From: an uncultured Prochlorococcus sp.
GTDB lineage: Bacteria; Cyanobacteriota; Cyanobacteriia; PCC-6307; Cyanobiaceae
NCBI GenBank assembly: GCA_902574425.1
Contig: CACGNA010000001.1
Span: forward strand, 62,001 to 126,000
Length of the DNA: 64,000 nt
Direction of reading: 5' to 3'
In this document: positions 1 to 7,944 of the stretch, piece after piece
Position numbering within the stretch: the stretch's first letter is position 1
Layout: each line of letters opens with the position of its first letter
Translations under genes and position numbers: made by a program
Notes under the pieces: generated by a model
The model's database searches: none
What the model was told of the DNA's origin: nothing
Seen by the model: only the letters and a program-made list of their open reading frames with translations

Positions 1-637
1 GTGTAAATGCCTTTAATACAGGCTTATAAATTGAAGGAGTAGTTCCATGCATGTAGTAGTTTTCAATCTTTGGACCAAACCAAACAGTATTGTTTTCACC
101 TACTGGAGTTGAATACCAAATCTTATCAACTTTAAGAGCATCTCCATTTCCGTTAGCAGCACTTAAATAAGTGTTATATTCAGATTTAGTATCTGACCAA
201 CCGTCATGGTTACCAGTTTTAATTCTTACATAAAGATTATCATCACCAGTGAAACTTGAATTCAAGTTCATTGTGTATGTGTAATTCGCCACAACTTCAC
301 CAGTGTATCCTCCAACGACACCGTCTTTAGCGCCTTCTGTGTCTACACTACCGATAGTGAATACTGCTTTACCATCTAAAGTTGTTGTATCTGAGAAGCT
401 ACCAGCTTCAAAATTACTTTGTCTAGCCTCAAGGCCATCAATACGACCTTTAAGGTTTGCAATGTCTTCACTAACTTCGTTAATGAATGTTGTGCTATCT
501 AATCTTTTAGCTTTTGATCCACTACGTTCGTAGCTATTCATGCCTTCAAGATTTAAAGCTTCGGAAGCTTGCGCAGCCATCGGTGTCAAAAGACCAAAGG
601 CAGTACCTGCAACCAAAAGTTTTTGGAAGAGTTTCAT
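1..637 (-). CDS. Outer-membrane porin, C-terminus cut by window edge
   Basis: Reading the minus strand from the ATG at 637-635 gives an uninterrupted frame to base 1, so about 212 residues of the N-terminal part are present; the ORF track missed it because it has no stop inside the window. It starts with a clear signal peptide (MKLFQKLLVAGTAFGLL, cleavage likely after MAAQA). A mature region with a short coiled coil (DIANLKGRIDGLEARQ, about residues 60-75) leads into beta-strand-like alternating sequence. That layout (signal peptide, helical linker, barrel) matches cyanobacterial porins of the iron-uptake/OprB-like family, which form outer-membrane channels for solutes and ions. A Shine-Dalgarno-like GAGG lies just upstream of the ATG. 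The ORFs at 303..533 and 514..846 on the plus strand are shadows of it. The family is fairly sure; the substrate is unknown. Confidence 0.85.
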   Translation of the reverse strand, partial: MKLFQKLLVAGTAFGLLTPMAAQASEALNLEGMNSYERSGSKAKRLDSTTFINEVSEDIANLKGRIDGLEARQSNFEAGSFSDTTTLDGKAVFTIGSVDTEGAKDGVVGGYTGEVVANYTYTMNLNSSFTGDDNLYVRIKTGNHDGWSDTKSEYNTYLSAANGNGDALKVDKIWYSTPVGENNTVWFGPKIENYYMHGTTPSIYKPVLKAFT

Positions 638-655
638 TTTACCTCACACTAAAAT

Positions 656-673
656 TACCCATAAGAATGGGTA
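656..673 (-). promoter_or_regulatory. Hairpin in the porin leader / glyQ 3' flank
   Basis: TACCCAT (656-662) and ATGGGTA (667-673) form a perfect 7-bp stem with a 4-base loop, 19 nt upstream of the porin ATG and between the glyQ stop and the porin start. It could be a 5'-end mRNA hairpin of the porin or a weak terminator for glyQ (ATTTT follows it on the minus strand). The T-run is too short for a confident terminator call. Confidence 0.4.
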
Positions 674-766
674 TATATAATGTATCAAGTGAGACAAAAA
701 ACAAAAGAATAATAAGTTGCCTATTGAAGTATCATTTATTACATATCTTATATCAATGGTTATTAA

Positions 767-1636
767 TTATTTTTTATTTAATGGATACATCAATAGTTCT
801 CTTTCTTCAATCCAAGATGATGCAACTTCTCTGGCTAATTTTCTAATCTTTTCAATATATTGAGCACGATCTGTAACTGAAATCACTCCTCTTGCATCAA
901 GCAAATTAAATGTATGACTACATTTTAGAACAAAATCAAGGGCAGGGTAAGTTAATTTCTTTACGATTAAAGTATTTGCCTCATCCTGATAAATTTCAAA
1001 TAATTTCCTAAGATTATCAGGATTAGATTCATTAAAATTATATGAGCATTGACTTTTTTCAAATTGAAGCCAAATATCACTATATTTTAAATTTTTGTTC
1101 CAATTTAAGTCCCAGATACTTTCCTTATCCTGCAAAAACGTTGCAATCCTCTCTAATCCATAAGTAATTTCAATTGGGATTGGATTACAATCTAATCCCC
1201 CGCATTGTTGGAAATAAGTAAATTGAGTAACTTCCATACCGTCCAACCAAACTTCCCAACCTACTCCCCAAGCCCCAAGAGTTGGTGACTCCCAATTATC
1301 TTCCACAAATCTTATGTCGTGATTTCTAGGATTAATTCCTAGAGATTCTAAAGAAGTTAAATATTTTTCTTGAATTCCCTCTGGGGAAGGTTTAATTATT
1401 ACTTGATATTGAAAGTAGTGCTGTGCCCTATTTGGATTATCTCCAAAACGTCCATCTGTGGGTCTTCTACATGGCTCTGAATATGCGACACTCCAAGGCT
1501 CTGGTCCAATAGCCCTTAAAAAAGTATGCGGATTCATTGTTCCAGCACCCTTTTCAGTATCATAAGGTTGCATTATTAAACATCCTTCTTCGGACCAAAA
1601 TTTATTTAAGTTTTGAATTATGTCCTGAAAAAACAT
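767..1636 (-). CDS. glyQ: Glycyl-tRNA synthetase alpha subunit
   Basis: 289 residues, normal length for the alpha chain of the bacterial alpha2-beta2 glycyl-tRNA synthetase, which charges tRNA-Gly with glycine in the cytoplasm. The sequence is highly characteristic throughout, for example the N-terminal block [24 protein letters not shown], then [25 protein letters not shown], and [22 protein letters not shown], which carry the class II motifs. The ATG at 1636 gives the expected N-terminus ([14 protein letters not shown]). glyS, the beta subunit, is not in this window, so the two subunits are encoded apart. The gene stands alone, with 252 nt of AT-rich sequence upstream holding no recognisable gene. 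Confidence 0.97.
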   Translation of the reverse strand: MFFQDIIQNLNKFWSEEGCLIMQPYDTEKGAGTMNPHTFLRAIGPEPWSVAYSEPCRRPTDGRFGDNPNRAQHYFQYQVIIKPSPEGIQEKYLTSLESLGINPRNHDIRFVEDNWESPTLGAWGVGWEVWLDGMEVTQFTYFQQCGGLDCNPIPIEITYGLERIATFLQDKESIWDLNWNKNLKYSDIWLQFEKSQCSYNFNESNPDNLRKLFEIYQDEANTLIVKKLTYPALDFVLKCSHTFNLLDARGVISVTDRAQYIEKIRKLAREVASSWIEERELLMYPLNKK

Positions 1637-1888
1637 CTAATTAAAAAATTAAGAAACTCAAAGCAATTCCATAAGCAATAATAACAAAGCTTCACACTAA
1701 AGAAGAATAAAATAATTTATTAAAATATTAATTGCTCTCAGAAAAGACATATTTTCAACTGTCATAAATAAGAAAATTTCAAACTAATAATGACAAAAGT
1801 AATTAACAACTCTAATTTCTAAATGGTTCTATAGTTATTTAATTCTTTGAATAAAATATTTTTGATTTAAAAATAAATTAAATATTAA

Positions 1889-2275
1889 TTATTTAAAAAA
1901 ATCTAGTGGCAATGGCCCAAAAGTACTAGCTTCTTGAGATTCATGGTCATACTGACAAGTTAACAAAATCCCTTCTCCAAGACCATTTTCAGATCTAATA
2001 AAAACATTCCCAGTTTTTTGATTGCCTTTTAAAAAAACACTTCCATTAGCATTAAGGGATTCTAGATCCTTGAATTTAACGGAGGAATATTTTGTAGAAA
2101 TTGATTTTAATGCCCCAATAGCATCAACATCAGAAGGTGCCATTATTCCTATTGTTATCCAATCAGCATCTATAATTTTTGCTTCAAGCTCTTCTAGTAA
2201 TTGTTTGATTTGTACTTTACTTAAATGAGGAGCTGATCTGAGGCTGTTTAAATCAAATAAGTTATTTATTTCCAT
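1889..2275 (-). CDS. DUF1824-like cyanobacterial conserved protein
   Basis: 128 residues, no signal peptide or membrane segment. The C-terminal half carries the block LKGNQKTGNVFIRSENGLGEGILLTCQYD, which I associate with the cyanobacterial DUF1824 family; the N-terminal half is helical (LSKVQIKQLLEELEAKI). The function of the family is not known. It is followed on the plus strand side by the MIF homologue, on the same strand and 28 nt away, so the two may be co-transcribed (MIF first). Family assignment is from memory of the motif, not a search. Confidence 0.7.
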   Translation of the reverse strand: MEINNLFDLNSLRSAPHLSKVQIKQLLEELEAKIIDADWITIGIMAPSDVDAIGALKSISTKYSSVKFKDLESLNANGSVFLKGNQKTGNVFIRSENGLGEGILLTCQYDHESQEASTFGPLPLDFFK

Positions 2276-2303
2276 TTAGTGAATTCCTGAACAAAATAAA
2301 TTG

Positions 2304-2636
2304 TTATCCAAATGTTCTACCATTCCATGCCCACATTGAAGCGGAGACATCCTCGAAAGAAATATAAATCTTATCTATTGGAATTCCCATTTTCTCATAT
2401 AGAAAATCGGAAATTGGCTTTGCCATATCAGAAGGACTCAAAGAACCTATTGATTTAATTTCTAGAAAGCAACAAGGTTCTTGATCATCAAAATACATTT
2501 CGCAATCATCATCTAATTTTGCCATTACAAATCGTTTTGATTTGTTAGTTAAAGATGACACTAATTTCGAAATTTCTTCAAGTAATTTTTTCTTATCACA
2601 TACTTTTGATGAAGTTGAAATATTAATATAAGGCAT
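2304..2636 (-). CDS. MIF-like tautomerase
   Basis: 110 residues, the exact size of the macrophage migration inhibitory factor/D-dopachrome tautomerase fold. The initiator Met is followed by Pro2, which becomes the catalytic N-terminal proline. Typical MIF blocks are visible: EPCCFLEIKSIGSLS near residues 53-67, and the C-terminal DKIYISFEDVSASMWAWNGRTFG, which aligns with the mammalian [21 protein letters not shown] block. A MIF homologue from Prochlorococcus marinus has been characterised in the literature as a phenylpyruvate-type tautomerase. The physiological role in the cyanobacterium is not established. A 56-codon ORF ends 2 nt before this start on the same strand. Confidence 0.93.
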   Translation of the reverse strand: MPYINISTSSKVCDKKKLLEEISKLVSSLTNKSKRFVMAKLDDDCEMYFDDQEPCCFLEIKSIGSLSPSDMAKPISDFLYEKMGIPIDKIYISFEDVSASMWAWNGRTFG

Positions 2637-2638
2637 TT

Positions 2639-2809
2639 TTATGCAGCCATATAATCTTTTTGGGAATCACTTTGTGAATAAAATGTTTTATTCTTTACCA
2701 ATTTTTTTGATGATAGATATGCCATATCGTATGAACTTATTCCGTTTTTATAGGGATTGAAAAGAGCATTTCTAGATCTACTTTTTTTGCTCCTTTTAAA
2801 TTCAATCAT
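2639..2809 (-). CDS. Small basic hypothetical protein, 56 aa
   Basis: This reading frame is too short for the supplied ORF track. On the minus strand ATG at 2809 runs to TAA at 2639, giving a 56-residue protein starting MIEFKRSKKSRSRNALFNPYKNG and ending QKDYMAA. It is lysine/arginine/serine-rich at the N-terminus with no membrane segment. Its stop is only 2 nt from the MIF start, and it is in the same direction, so it looks like the first gene of a small mRNA with MIF and the DUF1824 gene. I do not recognise a family. Codon use resembles the neighbours and the length is longer than expected by chance in DNA this rich in stop codons, which supports it being real. Confidence 0.55.
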   Translation of the reverse strand: MIEFKRSKKSRSRNALFNPYKNGISSYDMAYLSSKKLVKNKTFYSQSDSQKDYMAA

Positions 2810-2961
2810 CTTTAATTAAATTATTAATTTATAATTTAACTTTTTCTAAATAGATGTCTAGTTTTTTTTAATATTTTTAATTAATTTACCTAGAAAATAG
2901 ATTTCTAAAAACACAATATGGATTCTTATTTATTAAATTCAATATACATTGAATTATTGTT

Positions 2962-3603
2962 TTGGAAGTTTTAAACAATTACCAGAGAAAAAAGCTTGAT
3001 GAGAGTAATGATGCAGAGTTTTATTCTGATCCAAAATTTGTCTACCATCTAGATTCAAACTTTAGACAATATCTATCGGGAGTTTATGAAAATGAAATCA
3101 TGGATAATTCAACAGTACTTGATTTAATGTCCAGTTGGGACAGTTATTTGCCTAAAGGGAAAAAATATAAAAAAGTTATTGGGCATGGATTAAACAAACA
3201 AGAACTTGAAAAAAACAAGATTTTTGATTCTTATTGGATACAAAATTTCAATTTAAATCAAGAAATTCCTCTTAATAACGAAAGTGTCGATTATTGCTTG
3301 ATGGTAGCAGCATGGCAATATTTACAATATCCAGAAAATTTAACCAAAGAAATCATTAGAATATTGAGTGGTCAGGGCAAAATCATAATTGCTTTTTCGA
3401 ATAGAGCATTTTGGCATAAGGCTCCTTACATATGGACTTCATCTACTGAAGAAGAGAGAATCAAATATGTTAGAAAAGTATTAATCTCAAATGGATTTAA
3501 TGAGCCCAAAATTATTAAAAAGTTTAATGAACCAGCTCTTAACATCTTTAATTTTTTAAATAAAGACCCATTTTATTGTTTAATTGCGACTAAAAATAAA
3601 TAA
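2962..3603 (+). CDS. Class I SAM-dependent methyltransferase
   Basis: 213 residues starting at a TTG codon; no ATG lies in the N-terminal region, and the sequence from EVLNNYQRKKLDES onward looks coding. It has the class I methyltransferase layout: motif I region DNSTVLDLMSSWDSYLP (about 47-63), then NESVDYCLMVAAWQYLQYPENLTKEIIRILSGQGKIIIAFSNR (about 104-146), which is the acidic post-II and motif III block. Motif I lacks the usual GxGxG run, as in a known cyanobacterial subgroup of these proteins. Substrate unknown. It is divergent from the MIF group and stands alone with about 100 nt to the next gene. Confidence 0.75.
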   Translation: MEVLNNYQRKKLDESNDAEFYSDPKFVYHLDSNFRQYLSGVYENEIMDNSTVLDLMSSWDSYLPKGKKYKKVIGHGLNKQELEKNKIFDSYWIQNFNLNQEIPLNNESVDYCLMVAAWQYLQYPENLTKEIIRILSGQGKIIIAFSNRAFWHKAPYIWTSSTEEERIKYVRKVLISNGFNEPKIIKKFNEPALNIFNFLNKDPFYCLIATKNK

Positions 3604-3704
3604 TTCTCTATTACATTGAGTGACAAACCATAAAAGCTAATAAATATAATCCATAGCCATACTTTTAAATTTTTACTACTATTGGATAGTTAAAATTTAT
3701 AATA

Positions 3705-3950
3705 ATGGGTTCTAAAAGAGAAAAATATCCTGAAAAATGTCCTTGGGATCTTGGACCTAATCAACATTTAGCCAAAGAAGAGAACTGGACTTTAAGATTA
3801 GGCGAAGCAAATGTATGCTTTAGCAAAAACAGGCTTGATAATAATTATTTTCATGTAATTAGTAATGAAAATGAAGAACAAATTTTAGCTTTCAGAGCAA
3901 GAATCCTATATCAAAAACTACTTGATAAAGGATTCAGATTGGTTGAATAA
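3705..3950 (+). CDS. Conserved hypothetical protein, 81 aa
   Basis: An 81-residue soluble protein starting MGSKREKYPEKCPWDLGPNQH. It has a mixed charged/aromatic composition, two cysteines (Cys12 and Cys38) and a C-terminal helix (EEQILAFRARILYQKLLDKGFRLVE). I recognise the style of a small picocyanobacterial conserved protein but no functional family. It converges with the following minus-strand gene, leaving only 4 nt between the two stops. Confidence 0.7.
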   Translation: MGSKREKYPEKCPWDLGPNQHLAKEENWTLRLGEANVCFSKNRLDNNYFHVISNENEEQILAFRARILYQKLLDKGFRLVE

Positions 3951-3954
3951 AAAA

Positions 3955-4611
3955 TTAGTTCAATAAACATATATCTTCAAAAACAAATTTTTGTATTTCT
4001 TCTTCTTTATTTTGATTTAGGTATTTTATTGTTCTTGAATTTAAAATCCAATAATCCTCTTTACCGATATTTATAAATTCATCTTTGTATTCCAATTTTT
4101 CTGAATTTAATTTAAGAGTATCTGGATCAATTTGTTTACTACTATATTTTTTACTAAGGGAACCTATTCCAGTATCTAAGAATTCTTCAACAAAAATTTC
4201 AATTATAGTTCCATGAATTTTTCTATAGACCATATTAATACAGTTATTTTTAACTCTATATTTATCACCTTCGTTCTTTCCAGTTACACTCATTTCAATA
4301 CCGCTTTCAGAACTTTTTACTAAATTAAAATTATTCTCTGAATGCACAGATTGAAATTGTCTCTTTACCCTGTGTATGCATACTTCAAATAATTGAGAGG
4401 CAATGCTTTTAACAATTTTGTCATCCTCTATCTTTTGGATATGTGGCTTAAAGTCTTTACCTAATACAAACTCACCCTCATGAATACTATTATTAATTAA
4501 AAAAATACATTTACCTTGGTAACCACTAAAGGCATTCTTCCAGGTATACCTATTTTCATAAGCCTTTCTGAAAATCTCCTTACAATTAATTTCTTTTAGA
4601 TTCTCCATCAA
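3955..4611 (-). CDS. DUF3386-like cyanobacterial protein
   Basis: 218 residues. The N-terminal AYENRYTWKNAFSGYQGKCIFLIN (about 17-40) is the signature I associate with DUF3386, a family of cyanobacteria and plastid-bearing lineages with unknown function. No transmembrane segment or signal peptide is seen; the family is often thought of as a beta-rich lipid or pigment-associated fold, but that is not shown here. It lies just downstream of pcb on the same strand but is separated from it by a strong intrinsic terminator, so it probably has its own promoter or is expressed by read-through. Confidence 0.7.
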   Translation of the reverse strand: MMENLKEINCKEIFRKAYENRYTWKNAFSGYQGKCIFLINNSIHEGEFVLGKDFKPHIQKIEDDKIVKSIASQLFEVCIHRVKRQFQSVHSENNFNLVKSSESGIEMSVTGKNEGDKYRVKNNCINMVYRKIHGTIIEIFVEEFLDTGIGSLSKKYSSKQIDPDTLKLNSEKLEYKDEFINIGKEDYWILNSRTIKYLNQNKEEEIQKFVFEDICLLN

Positions 4612-4638
4612 ATTTTTAACTCATGAAATTAATTCTAC

Positions 4639-4671
4639 AAAAAAACCTCTCTATTAAAGGAGAGGTTTTTT
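4639..4671 (-). terminator. Intrinsic terminator of pcb
   Basis: CCTCTC (4646-4651) and GAGAGG (4660-4665) form a GC-rich stem with an 8-base loop, extended by five A:T pairs on each side. On the minus strand the stem is followed by a run of T. It sits 12 nt after the pcb stop and is the best hairpin terminator seen in this AT-rich window; its A/T flanks would also allow it to work for plus-strand transcripts. Confidence 0.85.
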
Positions 4672-4682
4672 TATAAATTAAA

Positions 4683-5741
4683 CTATCTTTGAGTAATTTT
4701 TGCGTTTTCCATATTGTCAAATGCTTGACCAATTTTCTTAAAGTCAAATCCCATTGCTCTTAGAGCATGCCATAAATGACCTTGCAAGAAAAAGAATCCC
4801 AAATAGAAATGAGCATTTGCAAGCCAGGCTCTTGAGCTATTTAGACTAGAACCTAAATCAACTGTGTCAATAAAATAAGGAGCGAACTCAAATTGAAGCT
4901 TTAAAGGTTCCCCATAAAGATCAACTGGATATATGGTTGTATTTGAAGCACACCAGAATGCCGCTACAAAAGCCATATAAGAAACGCCTACTACTGAGTA
5001 AGACAAAATAGCCTCAGCACCTAGTAAACCTTTACCTTTAAATTCAGTATATTCTCCAACTTGCTTAGTAAAAATGTGAAAAATTCCACCAATAATTTCT
5101 AAAAAGGCTAGAAATGCATGACCTCCCAAAACATCTTCTAGACTATCTATTTTTAGAAAATCAAATTGATGATTCCATATATGTGACAAATTCAAATCAT
5201 ATTCAACTTGTCTTACTGCTCCAAGAGCTGGATCATAAATACCATGCCATTTAGCCCATTCTACGAACCAAATAGCTCCTATACCTAAAAAGATTAAATG
5301 ATGGCCAAGAATAAAAGTTAATTTATCTGGATCATCCCATTCAAAATCGAATTTTCTTGGCTTACTGGTTTCAGGATAATCTGCAAGATCCCCAGCAAAT
5401 TTAGTGGAATGTAATAATCCTCCAGCACCCAAAACAGCAGAAAAGATTAGATGCAATGTGCAAATTACAACAATTCCATATGTTTCAGTAATAACTCCAT
5501 TTTCAATACCACCAATTCCAAGACCTGCGAGGTGAGGTAGACAAATTAAGTTTTGTGCCCCCATTGGAATACTGGCGTCGTAACGAGCCAACTCAAATAA
5601 TCCAAAAGCACCTGCCCAGAACATCATAAGTCCTGCATGAGCAGCGTGAGAAGCTATGAATTTACCTGAACGGCCAACAACACCAGAATTGCCTGCGTAC
5701 CAGTCATAGGTGACATCAGATTTTCCGTAAGTTTGTAACAC
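4683..5741 (-). CDS. pcbA: Divinyl chlorophyll a/b-binding antenna protein Pcb
   Basis: 352 residues with a GTG start (MLQTYGKSDVTYDWYAGNSGV), the normal N-terminus and size of Prochlorococcus Pcb proteins. Pcb belongs to the CP43/IsiA superfamily: six transmembrane helices in the thylakoid membrane binding divinyl chlorophylls a and b, forming the main light-harvesting antenna around the photosystems. Hydrophobic segments with chlorophyll-ligating histidines are visible, for example SHAAHAGLMMFW, LHLIFSAVLGAGGLLHS, LGHHLIFLGIGAIW, HAFLAFLEIIGGIFHIF and HFYLGFFFLQGHLWHALRAMG. It follows isiB on the same strand after 143 nt, a space large enough for its own promoter, and ends at a strong terminator. 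The pcbA label is by general use in strains with one pcb; copies elsewhere cannot be excluded. Confidence 0.96.
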   Translation of the reverse strand: MLQTYGKSDVTYDWYAGNSGVVGRSGKFIASHAAHAGLMMFWAGAFGLFELARYDASIPMGAQNLICLPHLAGLGIGGIENGVITETYGIVVICTLHLIFSAVLGAGGLLHSTKFAGDLADYPETSKPRKFDFEWDDPDKLTFILGHHLIFLGIGAIWFVEWAKWHGIYDPALGAVRQVEYDLNLSHIWNHQFDFLKIDSLEDVLGGHAFLAFLEIIGGIFHIFTKQVGEYTEFKGKGLLGAEAILSYSVVGVSYMAFVAAFWCASNTTIYPVDLYGEPLKLQFEFAPYFIDTVDLGSSLNSSRAWLANAHFYLGFFFLQGHLWHALRAMGFDFKKIGQAFDNMENAKITQR

Positions 5742-5884
5742 TTGATTTAAGTAAACAGCAAATTGAGCATATTGCTTAATCAGTATTGTTTTTACAAGTT
5801 CTTTACAGAATTAATTACTTATGTAAAAAAAACATATTGTGAAAGAACAAATGTTACAAATTGGGGAATAATATCTGAGAAAGC

Positions 5885-6409
5885 TTACGCCAATGAAGGG
5901 ATTTCACCCTTAAGCTGAGAAGCCCATGTTTCAAGACGCGAATCGGTCAAATCAGATTCACTATCCTCATCAAGAGGTAATCCACAAAAACTTTCTCCTA
6001 TAACACTTTTAGATTCATCAAATGTATAAGAAGATTTATCTACGTAACCGACCATTTCGGCACCTGCTTTAGTGAAGTAACTATGAAGTTCTTCCATTGC
6101 ATCACAATAATTTTCAGTGTAGGTAGAAGAATCTCCTAAACCAAAGATTGCAACCTTTTTTCCTGATAAACTTAGTTCACCAATATCCTCTAAGATTGAA
6201 TCCCATGCAGTTCCTGATCTTTCTTCATCAGCTCCTGTGTTCCAAGTAGGTATCCCGCAGATAATTCCATCAAGACCTTCAAATTCTGAAAGATCATCCA
6301 CATCAGATACATCTTTAGGTGCTTCTGCTGAAGGAATAAAGCTGTGAAGACGATCCGCTACGTCTTCAGTTTTTCCAGTTGTAGTTGCGTAATAAATTCC
6401 TACGGTCAT
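5885..6409 (-). CDS. isiB: Long-chain flavodoxin
   Basis: 174 residues, the size of cyanobacterial long-chain flavodoxins, which replace ferredoxin as the photosystem I electron acceptor when iron is short. The FMN phosphate loop is YATTTGKTE (residues 7-15), the first isoalloxazine-stacking loop is PTWNTGA with Trp56, and the second flavin loop is GLGDSSTYTENYCDAMEEL (about 90-108) with Tyr97. The long-chain insertion is at LDEDSESDLTDSR. It is highly acidic, as expected for an electron carrier. It lies upstream of pcb on the same strand, reminiscent of iron-stress isiAB loci but in the opposite gene order. No convincing Fur box was found upstream. Confidence 0.96.
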   Translation of the reverse strand: MTVGIYYATTTGKTEDVADRLHSFIPSAEAPKDVSDVDDLSEFEGLDGIICGIPTWNTGADEERSGTAWDSILEDIGELSLSGKKVAIFGLGDSSTYTENYCDAMEELHSYFTKAGAEMVGYVDKSSYTFDESKSVIGESFCGLPLDEDSESDLTDSRLETWASQLKGEIPSLA

Positions 6410-6552
6410 AACTTCAAAATGTTTACCTTAAAATAATAAAATCTAAAAACGTTAAATTAATTTCTTTAAAAACTTTTTCATGTAAAATTTTATACTAATT
6501 AAAGTAAGAAAAATTTTTTTGAGAATAATTCAGAAAAAACATTTCAAGCATC

Positions 6553-7283
6553 ATGACTGATAAATTTCAAAATGATATAAATAATCTTGTTGAAGAATTT
6601 AACTTCAAAGGTGGGGGGGGGGGTTTAAATTAATTGTTTTATTTGGTTTATTGGGAGATTTTGATAGCTTTGAATATGCAATAAATTTGAAAAATTTTAT
6701 CGATAATCATCAAGATAAAAATTTAGATGTTTTTGCTATAGCTATTGGTAATCAAAATGGCAAAGAAAAATTCTGTAACTTCACTGGATTTAGTAAAGAA
6801 AATTTAATAGTTGTTTCTGATAACCAAATTCATAATAATCTAAAAGTCTCAAGAGGTTTAGATATAGGTTTAGGAGGTTGGATAAATATGCTGTTGATGC
6901 TATCTGGAATAAATTCTCTTAAAACAATAAAAGAAGTTATTAGAGGTTATACAGGAGACCGTAAAGCTAAACAAATCTATTCAGAACTTGACAATCTTCA
7001 CGTTTTAAAATTTCTAAAATTTTCAGGTAATTCTTTTAAACAGGTTTTTGGGGATGGTTATTTAAGACCTTTTGAATTAGCAACATTTAGACTAAATAAT
7101 ATGAATGAAATAATCCAAAATTGGGGTGATTATATACTTCATGAAAAATACCTTCCTCAAAGAGGGGCTTCTTTTTTATTAAATGAAAAAAATCAAATTA
7201 TTTATAATTTTTTTTCGAGTGATGTGCTTGGATATTCATCAAACATGAGCGATCCTTTAGGATTTTTATCTGATTTAATTTAA
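6553..7283 (+). pseudogene. Peroxiredoxin-like thioredoxin-fold gene, frameshifted at a poly-G tract
   Basis: The ORF track lists only 6651..7283 from a TTG, but coding similarity begins earlier. An ATG at 6553 opens MTDKFQNDINNLVEEFNFK and then runs into 11 consecutive G (6613-6623) and stops at TAA. In another frame the sequence directly after the G run continues FKLIVLFGLLGDFDSFEYAINL into the long ORF. Twelve or nine G would join the halves into one protein of about 242-243 residues. The fold looks like the AhpC/TSA-related PRX-like2 group (the EVIRGYTGDRKAKQIY block is typical), with the usual peroxidatic Cys position replaced (GLLGDFDS). It may be a phase-variable gene, a true pseudogene, or a sequencing error in the homopolymer. 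Confidence 0.75.
6613..6623 (+). repeat. Homopolymer of 11 G inside a coding region
   Basis: Eleven consecutive G are seen between GGT and TTT in DNA that is otherwise about 70% A+T. Such tracts slip during replication, and this one sits exactly where the reading frame of the surrounding gene breaks. Confidence 0.95.
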
Positions 7284-7307
7284 AGAATAGTTTTTTAAAA
7301 CCTTTTT

Positions 7308-7565
7308 ATGAATGTAGACATATTTGGTTATTTTGCAGCGATTTTAACAACAGCTGCATTCCTACCTCAATTAATAAAGACTTTAAAAACAAAAAAGGCA
7401 GATGATGTTTCTTTGACAACTTTACTAATGTTTATTATCGGGGTATTGTCTTGGATTATTTACGGTTATAAAATTTCCTCTACACCAATACTGATAGCTA
7501 ATTTAATTACATTAATCTTAAATCTATTGATATTAATCTCAAAAATATATTTTTCAAAAAACTAA
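7308..7565 (+). CDS. SemiSWEET/MtN3-like PQ-loop membrane protein
   Basis: 85 residues, the size of bacterial SemiSWEET sugar transporters, which have one three-helix bundle and work as dimers in the cytoplasmic membrane. Three hydrophobic segments are visible (about 5-22, 38-55 and 60-80). The PQ motif is present at the end of helix 1 (AAFLPQLIKTLKTKKADDVSL), followed by the family's conserved basic loop and TLLMFIIGVLSWIIYG. It starts 24 nt after the peroxiredoxin-like gene on the same strand, so both may be on one mRNA. Substrate is not predictable from sequence; sugars are usual in the family. Confidence 0.87.
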   Translation: MNVDIFGYFAAILTTAAFLPQLIKTLKTKKADDVSLTTLLMFIIGVLSWIIYGYKISSTPILIANLITLILNLLILISKIYFSKN

Positions 7566-7649
7566 AGACAGCAATAATAGCTCTAATAGTATTAAAGTAT
7601 TTCTATTTTACTTAAAACATAATTATTATAGAATTAAAATTTACTAATC

Positions 7650-7874
7650 TTGAAAACTTCAAAATGCTGGGTTTGGTTTAAAGGTAGCCTTAACAAGGGT
7701 GGTTTTTGGAAAGAAGGGTTTACATGTACTTTTGACGAGAACCCCGGGGTTTTAATAGAAAGTCCTGCTTACGTAACTTGTAGAGTTCCAACTTGGAGAG
7801 TTTTGACTAGAGAACCAGAAAATTTATATAAATCTCCCATAATCCCCGATAAAGCATTATGGAAAATAATTTAA
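7650..7874 (+). CDS. Conserved hypothetical protein, 74 aa
   Basis: A 74-residue soluble protein from a TTG start (MKTSKCWVWFKGSLNKGGFWKEGFTC), rich in Trp, Pro and Gly, with ESPAYVTCRVPTWRV in the middle. The composition is far from random AT-rich ORFs and the frame is intact, which supports a real gene. No family is recognised with confidence. It lies 84 nt after the SemiSWEET gene and before the permease gene, same strand. Confidence 0.65.
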   Translation: MKTSKCWVWFKGSLNKGGFWKEGFTCTFDENPGVLIESPAYVTCRVPTWRVLTREPENLYKSPIIPDKALWKII

Positions 7875-7944
7875 ATTATCCATAGATAATAAAAAATTTT
7901 TTGACTGCACTCCGGCAAGTTAATATAACTTTAATGAATATTTA

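Noticed and set aside
303-846. Plus-strand ORFs 303..533 and 514..846
   Set aside because: They lie opposite the porin frame, its leader and the glyQ 3' end; the porin frame has a signal peptide and family-like sequence, so these are shadows.
6521-6533. Hyphenated palindrome GAATAATTC as a Fur box between isiB and the peroxiredoxin-like gene
   Set aside because: Only nine bases of symmetry, far from the 19-bp Fur consensus, and closer to the plus-strand gene than to isiB.
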